Shown in pieces: positions 1 through 5,877 of a stretch of DNA of 6,536 bases. Under the pieces are notes generated by a model. It was not told where the DNA came from. It did not search any database and saw nothing but the letters and a program-made list of their open reading frames with translations. The position numbers and the translations under genes were made by a program. The number at the start of each line of letters is the position of its first letter. Position 1 is the first letter of the stretch. Source of the stretch: Sedimenticola sp. (GTDB taxonomy: Bacteria; Pseudomonadota; Gammaproteobacteria; Chromatiales; Chromatiaceae); assembly GCA_026197195.1 (NCBI GenBank), contig JAPHUG010000310.1, forward strand, positions 1-6,536. The letters run 5' to 3'.

Positions 1-240
1 AAAAGCATTATTGGTTTCCGTGTCAAATACCTCGCCAAACTGACGGCGTTTCGGTAACGCAAGTACCAACGCCTTTTTCATACGTTGAGTCTCAGCCAGA
101 TAGCGACAATTCAAGGCAACCCCATTCAACTCACCCAGCTTTTTGATGGCGTTGTACTGTGGCTCAGTAATCCCTTGGGCCTGCGCAGAAGTCACCATCA
201 ACAAGGACAACAGGGGGGCAAACAACCATCTTGAATTCAT
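1..240 (-). CDS. Small secreted protein of unknown function (5' end only, truncated by window edge)
   Basis: Eighty N-terminal codons are visible, reading leftward from ATG at 240-238; the rest lies outside the window. The start MNSRWLFAPLLSLLMVTSAQA is a clear Sec signal peptide: Arg4, a hydrophobic core at about 5-17, and an AQA cleavage site predicting a mature protein from Gln22. The mature part is soluble, with a single cysteine (Cys45) in the stretch LNGVALNCRYLAETQRMKK, followed by LPKRRQFGEVFDTETNNAF. That pattern resembles small periplasmic hypothetical proteins of gammaproteobacteria that I recall only loosely, so I assign no function. The start is secure: an in-frame TAA lies a few codons upstream, and a weak GAGAG (252-248) sits 7 nt before the ATG. 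A TATAAT box lies 54 nt upstream. The gene is probably transcribed on its own, although read-through from the DUF2889 gene, 129 bp upstream on the same strand, is possible. Confidence 0.8.
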   Translation of the reverse strand, partial: MNSRWLFAPLLSLLMVTSAQAQGITEPQYNAIKKLGELNGVALNCRYLAETQRMKKALVLALPKRRQFGEVFDTETNNAF

Positions 241-293
241 TATTTCACTCTCAATTTAAAGCCGCATGAGGATTCAGATTCACTGAAAGGCGG

Positions 294-322
294 ATTATAG
301 ACAGACTCGGCGGGATCGTAAT
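294..322 (-). promoter_or_regulatory. Candidate promoter for the partial secreted-protein gene
   Basis: A perfect TATAAT reads on the minus strand at 299-294, 54 nt before the ATG at 240. The -35 side is weak: TTACGA at 16 bp spacing, only 3 of 6 matches to TTGACA. An activator or an extended leader would be needed to explain strong expression. One arm of a 7-bp inverted repeat (301-307, with 350-356) lies immediately upstream of the -10 box. Confidence 0.3.
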
Positions 323-356
323 TGCTCGAAATCAATCCAATTGGCCAGCAGTCTGT
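301..356. repeat. 7-bp inverted repeat ACAGACT / AGTCTGT with 42-bp spacer
   Basis: ACAGACT at 301-307 and its exact reverse complement AGTCTGT at 350-356 lie in the gap between the two leftmost genes. The palindrome CCAATTGG (337-344) lies between the arms. The left arm falls between the -10 and -35 regions of the candidate promoter for the partial gene, so an operator role is conceivable. A 7-bp match over this distance can also arise by chance. This 129-bp gap (241-369) shows no other gene and no convincing terminator. Confidence 0.2.
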
Positions 357-369
357 GCCATCCGGTGTA

Positions 370-954
370 TCATCGCTCCGGTTTTTCTTCCGAATCAGCA
401 GGCCCGGTATAGAACTCAGGCCAGCGTGCCTTTACTTCAGGTCCATCGCTGGCCAGCGCGATACAGGTATCCAGAATTCGCGGACGCGTCTTGACCGGCT
501 GCTTGCTGGCCCGTTCTTCCAGGGCGGAGTGCATCGTCTGATAAGCTGTGGTGGCCAGTGGTCCGAGTAATTCCATTAAATGGGTGCAGCTGGCTTTTCG
601 TTCTACCCGGCTTCTGACCTCTTGCATCCAGCCGGGGCCGATCTTTATGCCGATAATCTCCCGCATCGCCTCTGCTGTCTTCTTGCAGACCGGGTAAGGG
701 GTATCATCAGAGACGGCAATCACATCATGAATCACGAAATCAAGATCCATGGTCACTCGCAGATGGAGCCCATGAACCGGCGCACCGGGCTCCATGTACC
801 CACGATGACGGGTATCGAAACCAAAGGTCTTGGTGTCGGTGAGGTGCGCTTCAAGATCCCATAAACCGTCTGTTCTAAGATAACCTTCACAGGTTATTTT
901 CCGGGTGTGGAGGTGTTCACGCTTAACGGGCTTTGGTAGTGGCACAGCAGTCAA
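370..954 (-). CDS. DUF2889 family protein (function unknown)
   Basis: This 194-residue protein matches the DUF2889 pattern along its whole length: HTRKITCEGY (16-25), GLWDLEAHLTDTK (30-42), YPVC (87-90), IGPGW (105-109), CTHLMELLGPLATTAYQ (123-139) and a C-terminal C-x-AL-x-DGP-x-V-x-x-RWPEFY block (164-182). The family is widespread in proteobacteria and has no established biochemical role. No signal peptide or membrane segment is visible, so it is probably cytoplasmic. Conserved Cys, His and Asp residues could bind a metal or ligand, but that is inference. The start is uncertain. The longest reading begins with TTG (954-952) just after an in-frame TGA. GTG at 945-943 (residue 4) has the better-spaced upstream GTGAG. 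The first ATG is residue 54, inside the conserved region, and is too late. A candidate promoter lies at 1009-981. The gene reads toward the secreted-protein gene, with 129 bp between them. Confidence 0.88.
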   Translation of the reverse strand: MTAVPLPKPVKREHLHTRKITCEGYLRTDGLWDLEAHLTDTKTFGFDTRHRGYMEPGAPVHGLHLRVTMDLDFVIHDVIAVSDDTPYPVCKKTAEAMREIIGIKIGPGWMQEVRSRVERKASCTHLMELLGPLATTAYQTMHSALEERASKQPVKTRPRILDTCIALASDGPEVKARWPEFYTGPADSEEKPER

Positions 955-980
955 ATCTCACTTATCACAAAAGAAAACGC

Positions 981-1009
981 ACGATAATGTCATCTGCAAC
1001 GAATATCAA
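981..1009 (-). promoter_or_regulatory. Candidate sigma70 promoter for the DUF2889 gene
   Basis: On the minus strand TTGATA (1009-1004, 5 of 6 to the -35 consensus) is followed after exactly 17 bp by TATCGT (986-981, 4 of 6 to TATAAT). Transcription would begin near 974, giving a leader of about 20-30 nt before the TTG/GTG start. It was recognised by eye only. Confidence 0.35.
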
Positions 1010-1053
1010 ATCTGTTAGCCTTACAAAGCCGTACTCGCGCCTGTAACGCTCTC

Positions 1054-1083
1054 TTGACAGGGATCACCATCACCCCACATTAT
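1054..1083 (+). promoter_or_regulatory. Candidate sigma70 promoter for the phytase-like gene
   Basis: A perfect TTGACA at 1054-1059 is followed after 18 bp by CATTAT (1078-1083, 4 of 6 to TATAAT). The expected transcription start, about 7 nt past the -10 box, falls at roughly 1089-1091, directly against the ATG at 1092. There is no Shine-Dalgarno sequence between them, which fits a nearly leaderless mRNA. An overlapping ATG-TAG pair at 1082-1087 would be an immediate dead end for a ribosome. Confidence 0.4.
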
Positions 1084-1091
1084 GTAGAAAT

Positions 1092-2063
1092 ATGTATTTA
1101 ATTCAATATCTTGCTCTCTGCTTTATTGTTGCCACTTGCTGGCCCGCCCTGCTAATTGCTGAATCGGTGGGCCATCCCATTGAAATTGATGAGTTGGTTA
1201 AGAGTGGTGACACCCACATGGGTATCCAGCTATTGGGGTCGCTCTCTCTAAAGGGTAACTCGGCACTTGCAGAGCTTTCAGGACTCGCCTGGGATGAGGA
1301 TGAACAAGTATTGCTGGCTATTTCTGACCGGGGCTGGCTGATACACCTCAGGCCCATTATTGAGGATGGGAGACTGGTCCAGGCCGAGAGACTCAATACC
1401 TATCCGCTCCGGGACAGGCACAACAACCCACTCAAGGGGGCCTGGCGTGATGCCGAGGGCTTGAGCCTGGAACGGAGTAATAACGGAATTAAGGGTGACA
1501 GTTCGTTGATCATCTCATTTGAGCGCCACACCCGCATTGACCGCTATACCCCTGAAGGAGCCTGGGTAAAATCAGAAACCCTACCAAAGATTCTAAATAA
1601 GGCGAGTTATCGTCCCAAAGGTAACAAGGGCCTGGAGGCCGTGACACTTCACCCAACCCTGGGAATACTCACCGGCCCGGAGTATCCCCCAAAGGGGCGG
1701 CCACACTATCTGATCAGCACAAGCGGAAAAAAATGGTTCTATTCACCCAAGGAACCCAATGGGGCGCTGGTGGCACTAGAGGCCTTGCCCAATGGTGATC
1801 TGATCCTGCTGGAGCGGGCCTACACCTCGCTATTCTCACCCTGGGTGATCAGTCTCAGCCACATTGAAGCCAAGGCATTGATACCGGATACCTCAGTTGC
1901 ATCCACATTAATCGCACGATTCGATAGCAGCGAGGGGTGGCTGACACAAAATATCGAAGGCTTAACCCGACACCAGGAGAGGCATTTCTTCATGGTCAGT
2001 GACGACGGAAATAAACCCTGGGCACAGACCCAATTGATCTATTTCAGGCTGCTCGATCAATAA
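1092..2063 (+). CDS. Esterase-like activity of phytase family protein (secreted, PF13449-like)
   Basis: The 323-residue product has the repeated blade-like motifs of the phytase-like/PhoX-type beta-propeller family: ELSGLAWD (61-68), ISDRG (77-81), RDAEGLSLE (119-127), ISFERHTRIDRY (141-152), NKGLEAVTLHP (178-188), NIEGLTRH (287-294) and MVSDDGN (301-307). Members are thought to be periplasmic or secreted calcium-dependent phosphoesterases, but most are uncharacterised, so substrate and activity are not established. The length fits a single complete domain. Residues 1-23 form a hydrophobic leader ending ALLIA, consistent with export, but there is no Lys or Arg before the core, which is unusual for a Sec signal. 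Cys16 (VATC) is a poor lipobox. The ATG has no Shine-Dalgarno sequence; the next candidates (GTG codon 26, ATG codon 43) would remove the signal, so I keep 1092. The gene is transcribed divergently from the DUF2889 gene and ends 10 bp from the end of tesA. Confidence 0.85.
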   Translation: MYLIQYLALCFIVATCWPALLIAESVGHPIEIDELVKSGDTHMGIQLLGSLSLKGNSALAELSGLAWDEDEQVLLAISDRGWLIHLRPIIEDGRLVQAERLNTYPLRDRHNNPLKGAWRDAEGLSLERSNNGIKGDSSLIISFERHTRIDRYTPEGAWVKSETLPKILNKASYRPKGNKGLEAVTLHPTLGILTGPEYPPKGRPHYLISTSGKKWFYSPKEPNGALVALEALPNGDLILLERAYTSLFSPWVISLSHIEAKALIPDTSVASTLIARFDSSEGWLTQNIEGLTRHQERHFFMVSDDGNKPWAQTQLIYFRLLDQ

Positions 2064-2073
2064 CAGCAACCCC

Positions 2074-2697
2074 TCATTGACCGCGCGCCTGCTGAATCTG
2101 CAGCAGAGGCTCCAGCTTGAGCCAGACATGCTCCAGCATGCGGGGTTGCCCCTCGGCCCTCGGGTGCAAACCATCTCCCTGCATCCACTCCGGATGATCG
2201 GCCACGCCCTCAAGAAAAAAGGGTACCAGCGGCACCTGATACTGCTCTGCCAAATCCTGATAGATCTTCAGGAACTTCTCGGTAAAAGCCTTGCCAAAAT
2301 TGGGTGGCAGCATCATCCCCAGAAGCAATGGCTGACTGGGCAGCTCCTGAACAAGTGTTATCATTCTACTGAGATGGTGACGGGTCTGACGGTTAGTCAA
2401 TCCACGCAGGCCGTCGTTTGCACCCAGCTCAATGATCACGATTTCTGGTTGAAACCGGTCAAGTGCAGGAGGCAGCCTGGAGAGCCCACCAGCCGTGGTA
2501 TCGCCTGAGATGCTGGCGTTCACCACTTTATGCGGATAACCCTTTTCGGCCAGACGGTTTTCCAGGAGAGCGACCCAACCCAGATTTCGCTCGATGCCGT
2601 AGGCCGCACTCAGGCTGTCGCCGAGGACAAGAATTACCGGTTCAGCCGCAACAGTGTTGGACATAAAAATAATCAGTAGCAGGAATAGCCTCTTCAT
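2074..2697 (-). CDS. tesA: Multifunctional acyl-CoA thioesterase I / protease I / lysophospholipase L1
   Basis: This is a periplasmic SGNH (GDSL) hydrolase that cleaves thioester and ester bonds of acyl-CoAs, lysophospholipids and other esters. Numbered from the ATG at 2697, the 207-residue product has a signal peptide ([18 protein letters not shown], 1-18) and then all catalytic blocks: GDSLS (26-30, nucleophile Ser28), the oxyanion Gly65 in SISGDT, GANDG (92-96, with Asn94) and DGLHP (175-179, Asp175 and His178). The length equals the usual TesA length. A reading from GTG (2703-2701) adds two residues (M-I). I prefer the ATG because MKRLF is a normal signal start, although neither start has a Shine-Dalgarno sequence. 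The gene is head to head with ybbA: the two ATGs share CATG at 2695-2698. The same tesA-ybbA divergence occurs in E. coli, which supports orthology. At its 3' end it faces the phytase-like gene 10 bp away. Confidence 0.93.
   Translation of the reverse strand: MKRLFLLLIIFMSNTVAAEPVILVLGDSLSAAYGIERNLGWVALLENRLAEKGYPHKVVNASISGDTTAGGLSRLPPALDRFQPEIVIIELGANDGLRGLTNRQTRHHLSRMITLVQELPSQPLLLGMMLPPNFGKAFTEKFLKIYQDLAEQYQVPLVPFFLEGVADHPEWMQGDGLHPRAEGQPRMLEHVWLKLEPLLQIQQARGQ
2681..2684 (+). promoter_or_regulatory. Ribosome binding site of ybbA
   Basis: AGGA lies 11 nt before the ATG at 2696, inside the tesA signal-peptide codons read on the other strand. It decides the ybbA start. The longer in-frame reading from GTG at 2654 has no purine-rich site and would add 14 residues not seen in E. 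coli YbbA. Confidence 0.5.
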
Positions 2698-3391
2698 GAT
2701 CACAGATCATAACCCAGAACAGCCTGTCGTAAAGGCCCAAAATGTGACCAAGCAGCTTCAAGGCCCTGGTGGAACACTGACTATTCTCGAGACCGCCTCC
2801 CTGCAGCTGGCCGAGGGCGAGGTCACGGCCATTCTTGGTGCATCAGGATCAGGCAAATCCACACTTCTTGGGCTTCTGGCAGGCCTGGATGAGGTCACAA
2901 GTGGAACTATTGAGCTGTTTGGTCAATCGTTGTCGGGACTCACTGAAGACCAGCGCGCCGCATTACGCGCAGGAAAAGTGGGGTTTGTGTTTCAGTCTTT
3001 TCAGCTGTTGCCCGGCATGACCGCCCTGGAAAATGTGATGTTGCCGCTGGAACTGGCCGGTATAAGAAAACCTGCTGCTGATGCGGCCCATGCATTAAAA
3101 CAGGTCGGCTTGAGCGAGCGCCTGCACCACTACCCGGGACAACTCTCCGGGGGTGAACAGCAACGGGTCGCCATTGCCCGCGCCTTTGCCTCACAGCCCA
3201 AGGTTCTGTTTGCCGATGAGCCAACGGGTAGCCTGGATCAAGCCACCGGCAGTCGCATCATTGATCTGCTGTTTGAAATGCGGGAACAGACCGGTGCGGC
3301 CCTGCTACTGGTCACCCATGATGAGCGTCTTGCCGCCCGCTGTGACCACCGGCTATTGATAGAGAAGGGTCGCCTGGAGCCCCTCTCGTGA
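2696..3391 (+). CDS. ybbA: ABC transporter ATP-binding protein YbbA (MacB/LolD type)
   Basis: The 231-residue cytoplasmic ATPase drives the permease encoded next to it. Numbered from the ATG at 2696, it has Walker A GASGSGKS (48-55), the Q-loop VFQSF (Gln100), the ABC signature LSGGE (150-154), Walker B VLFADEP (170-176, catalytic Glu175), the D-loop SLD (179-181) and the switch histidine VTHD (His208). All catalytic residues are present, so it should be active. The stretches [25 protein letters not shown] and VLFADEPTG closely follow E. coli YbbA, and the length is nearly the same (228 there). This separates it from LolD and MacB, although those share the same motifs. Downstream, the stop TGA (3389-3391) overlaps the GTG of ybbP, so a fixed ATPase:permease ratio by translational coupling is likely. 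Upstream it shares start-codon bases with tesA on the opposite strand. Confidence 0.93.
   Translation: MITDHNPEQPVVKAQNVTKQLQGPGGTLTILETASLQLAEGEVTAILGASGSGKSTLLGLLAGLDEVTSGTIELFGQSLSGLTEDQRAALRAGKVGFVFQSFQLLPGMTALENVMLPLELAGIRKPAADAAHALKQVGLSERLHHYPGQLSGGEQQRVAIARAFASQPKVLFADEPTGSLDQATGSRIIDLLFEMREQTGAALLLVTHDERLAARCDHRLLIEKGRLEPLS
2706..2733 (-). promoter_or_regulatory. Candidate tesA promoter inside the 5' end of ybbA
   Basis: On the minus strand TTTACG (2733-2728, 4 of 6) is followed after 16 bp by TATGAT (2711-2706, 5 of 6 to TATAAT). Transcription would start near 2699-2698, almost on the tesA ATG at 2697, which fits the missing Shine-Dalgarno sequence. The promoter would have to lie within ybbA codons because the two genes leave no intergenic space. 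The match is modest and was found by eye. Confidence 0.25.
3376..3379 (+). promoter_or_regulatory. Ribosome binding site of ybbP
   Basis: GGAG, 8 nt before the GTG at 3388 and within the last codons of ybbA, supports GTG as the ybbP start. It shows that reinitiation through the overlapping GTGA is backed by a proper binding site. Confidence 0.6.
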
Positions 3392-5877
3392 GTCAGCTCA
3401 TACTGGCGTTGCGCTTTTTCCGCCGCGACCTGCGAAGTGGTGAACTTCGCCTACTGGTGCTCGCCCTGATTATCGCGGTGGCGGCCGTGTCGGCTGTCGG
3501 CTTTTTCACCAACCGGGTTGAGCAGGCCATGACACTGCAAGCCAACCAGGTGTTGGCAGCTGATCTGGTGCTCTCCAGTAACAATCCCATCCCATCGGCT
3601 TTTGAAGAACAGGCTAACACGCTCGGTCTTGATATCGCTCACACCCTCTCTTTCCCCAGTGTCATCGTGCACCAGGATCAGACACAGCTCGTAGAGATTA
3701 AAGCCGTCAGCCAGAACTATCCGCTGCGTGGTGATTTACGTGTCAGGTCATTCGCGGACGCCAATGAGCTGACAGTAAAAGGCCCTCCTGGCCCCGGTCA
3801 TATTTGGGGCGAGGCTCGTCTGATGGCGGCCCTTGATCTGAAGCCGGGTGCACAGGTTTCACTGGGTGAGGCCGACTTCCTGTTGGACAAGATTCTCAGC
3901 CGCGACTCAGCCCTGGGTAACAACTTTTTCCGTTTGGGGCCCGAAGTGCTGATCGCCTTGGAAGATATACCCAAGACCGGTCTGGTTACGCCGGCCAGTC
4001 GCGTTAGACATCGATTGCTCATTGCTGGAAACCAGGAACAGGTCAAATCCTTTCAGGGCTGGGCGACGCCCCGACTCACTCAGGGCCTGCGCCTGGAACA
4101 CCTGAGCAACGCCCGTCCCGAACTGCGCAACGCGCTGGACCGCGGCAGTCGCTTTCTTGGGCTGGCGGCACTGGTTGCTGTTCTGGTCGCCGGTGCGACG
4201 GTAGCGTTATCAACCCGACAATTTGTTGAGAGGCAGTCGGACACCAGTGCCATCATGCGCTGCCTTGGCGCAAGCCAGTCATTGATCTTCAATGTATTGC
4301 TCATCCGGCTCTTACTGCTGGGTCTGTTGGCCAGTCTGTTAGGTATTGCAACAGGATGGCTGGCCCAGTATTTTCTGGCTGGTCTTCTGAGTGACTGGTT
4401 TGGAGGCGAACTGCCACCCCCGTCCCTGTGGCCTCTACTGATGGGGTTGGGAACCGGTTTTATCACCCTGATAGGCTTTACCCTGCCACCGGCACTCAGG
4501 TTGGGAGCGGTGCCACCCCTGCGGGTTTTACGGCGTGATCTGGATGCCCCGCCTATCAGCACCTGGCTTTTGATACTGCTGAGTATAGGAGCGATGGCTC
4601 TGTTAATGCTTGTTCAGGCAGGTGACAGCACCCTGGCAGGCTGGGTCCTGCTGGGTACACTTATCACCGTTAGCCTGTTGCTTTTGACCGCCTGGCTGCT
4701 AGTGCACACACTCTCCCCCTTGCGACATCATGGCGGTGCACTTTGGCGACAGGGGCTATCCGGCTTGGCCCGCAGTCCCAGTATGACGGCCCTGCAACTG
4801 ACCGGCTTTGGTCTGGGCATACTGGCTCTGCTGCTGCTCTCAATTATACGGATGGATCTACTCTCCGCCTGGCAGAAAACCATACCCGATCGGGCACCCA
4901 ACCATTTTCTGATCAATATTCAACCAACAGATGTGAGCAATCTCAGGACCTTCTTTATTGAACAGCAGATTGAACAGGCTGGCATCTATCCCATGTTACG
5001 CGCACGCCTCACACACATTAACGACCGGCCGGTGTCACCCGATCAATACCTGGATGAACGCGCCCAACGACTGGTTGCCCGGGAATTCAACCTCTCCTGG
5101 GCCGATGAAATGCAGGACGCAAACAAAATCGTAGCCGGATTCTGGTGGAGTGATCAGCAAAGAGCACAACCGCTGTTCTCTGTTGAAGTGGATATTGCCA
5201 ATACACTGGGGATTGAATTAGGTGACCAACTGGCGTTTGATTTGGCAGGGGTACCGATCCTGGCCAGGGTTTCCAGTTTTCGCCGTGTACATTGGGATTC
5301 ATTCCAGCCCAACTTTTTTGTCATTGGCACACCCGGACTTTTAGAACAGCATCCGGCCAACTTCATTACCAGCTTCTACCTCCCCCCCGGACAGGAGAGC
5401 GCCTTAGCTAGTTTGGTACGGCAATTCCCTTCCATTACTATCATTGATGTCAGTGCCATCATGCAACAGGTCCGGGAGATCATGCAGCGGGGTTCATTGG
5501 CAGTTGAGTACGTCTTTCTTTTCACTCTTGCCGCAGGGGTACTGATGCTCTATGCCGGAATACAGGCGAGCCGAGAACATCGCCGTCAGGAGGCGATTGT
5601 ACTAAGGACACTGGGTCTACAACGCAAGGGGCTCCTTACTGCGGCTGCCATTGAATTCTTTACGCTGGGATTACTGGCTGGCTCCCTGGCTACCCTCTGC
5701 GCCAACCTCACCGGCTGGTTTATTGCTACGGAGGTATTTGGCTTTCAATTCAATCTAAACCCCTGGACCCTGCTGGTTGGTATTCTGGGTAGCGGTATTG
5801 CGATTGGGCTGGCAGGCATACTGGCCACCTGGCCGCTGAGTATCAAACCGCCCCTGCGTATGTTACAAAGCGGGTAA
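3388..5877 (+). CDS. ybbP: ABC transporter permease YbbP (FtsX/MacB-like, type VII)
   Basis: The 829-residue inner-membrane permease pairs with YbbA; E. coli YbbP is about 804 residues. It shows the duplicated FtsX-like plan with ten hydrophobic segments: about 22-40, then a large periplasmic domain (about 43-250), 256-277, 304-333, 347-368, 392-411, 416-442 and 469-487, then a second periplasmic domain (about 490-705), 707-727, 752-777 and 793-816. The segment after TM2 (RQSDTSAIMRCLGASQ, 283-298) and its partner after TM8 (EHRRQEAIVLRTLGLQ) are the cytoplasmic coupling helices typical of FtsX-domain permeases. MacB/LolCDE-type relatives use ATP to move periplasmic domains rather than pass substrate through a channel. 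YbbAP is thought to extract hydrophobic or lipid-like molecules from the membrane and to work with TesA. The GTG start overlaps the ybbA stop (GTGA), and the stop TAA overlaps the polB ATG (TAATG). Confidence 0.93.
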   Translation: MSQLILALRFFRRDLRSGELRLLVLALIIAVAAVSAVGFFTNRVEQAMTLQANQVLAADLVLSSNNPIPSAFEEQANTLGLDIAHTLSFPSVIVHQDQTQLVEIKAVSQNYPLRGDLRVRSFADANELTVKGPPGPGHIWGEARLMAALDLKPGAQVSLGEADFLLDKILSRDSALGNNFFRLGPEVLIALEDIPKTGLVTPASRVRHRLLIAGNQEQVKSFQGWATPRLTQGLRLEHLSNARPELRNALDRGSRFLGLAALVAVLVAGATVALSTRQFVERQSDTSAIMRCLGASQSLIFNVLLIRLLLLGLLASLLGIATGWLAQYFLAGLLSDWFGGELPPPSLWPLLMGLGTGFITLIGFTLPPALRLGAVPPLRVLRRDLDAPPISTWLLILLSIGAMALLMLVQAGDSTLAGWVLLGTLITVSLLLLTAWLLVHTLSPLRHHGGALWRQGLSGLARSPSMTALQLTGFGLGILALLLLSIIRMDLLSAWQKTIPDRAPNHFLINIQPTDVSNLRTFFIEQQIEQAGIYPMLRARLTHINDRPVSPDQYLDERAQRLVAREFNLSWADEMQDANKIVAGFWWSDQQRAQPLFSVEVDIANTLGIELGDQLAFDLAGVPILARVSSFRRVHWDSFQPNFFVIGTPGLLEQHPANFITSFYLPPGQESALASLVRQFPSITIIDVSAIMQQVREIMQRGSLAVEYVFLFTLAAGVLMLYAGIQASREHRRQEAIVLRTLGLQRKGLLTAAAIEFFTLGLLAGSLATLCANLTGWFIATEVFGFQFNLNPWTLLVGILGSGIAIGLAGILATWPLSIKPPLRMLQSG

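Noticed and set aside
362..386. CCGG...CCGG followed by TTTTTC on the plus strand, as a terminator.
   Set aside because: The stem is only 4 bp with a 13-nt loop, and no plus-strand gene lies upstream; the CCGGT copies are better seen as a chance direct repeat.
1727..1733. Run of seven A in the phytase-like gene, as a programmed slippage site.
   Set aside because: It encodes Gly-Lys-Lys-Trp in an unbroken frame, with no downstream structure or useful alternative frame evident.
2089..2106. Hairpin CTGCTG-AATCTG-CAGCAG near the tesA 3' end, as a possible terminator.
   Set aside because: The 6-bp stem is perfect, but no T-run follows on either strand and it lies inside the tesA coding sequence.
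2077..2508. Open frame of 143 codons on the plus strand opposite tesA.
   Set aside because: It is fully antisense to a complete, motif-intact tesA and its translation shows no recognisable domain.
2654..2695. Longer ybbA starting at GTG 2654.
   Set aside because: There is no ribosome site upstream of it, the extra 14 residues are not in E. coli YbbA, and it would extend the overlap with tesA; AGGA before ATG 2696 is the better choice.
2600..2695. LexA operator upstream of ybbA that might make the ybbAP-polB run SOS-inducible.
   Set aside because: I found no CTG-N10-CAG palindrome by eye in this stretch; a matrix scan could still reveal a diverged site.
4080..4562. Open frame of 160 codons on the minus strand inside ybbP.
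   Set aside because: Its Arg/Ser/Pro-rich composition is typical of the reverse strand of a Leu/Ala-rich membrane gene, and it has no family signature.
5382..5388. Run of seven C in ybbP, as a possible frameshift or phase-variable site.
   Set aside because: The reading frame is intact across it and it encodes a natural Leu-Pro-Pro-Gly; there is no sign of an alternative frame product.
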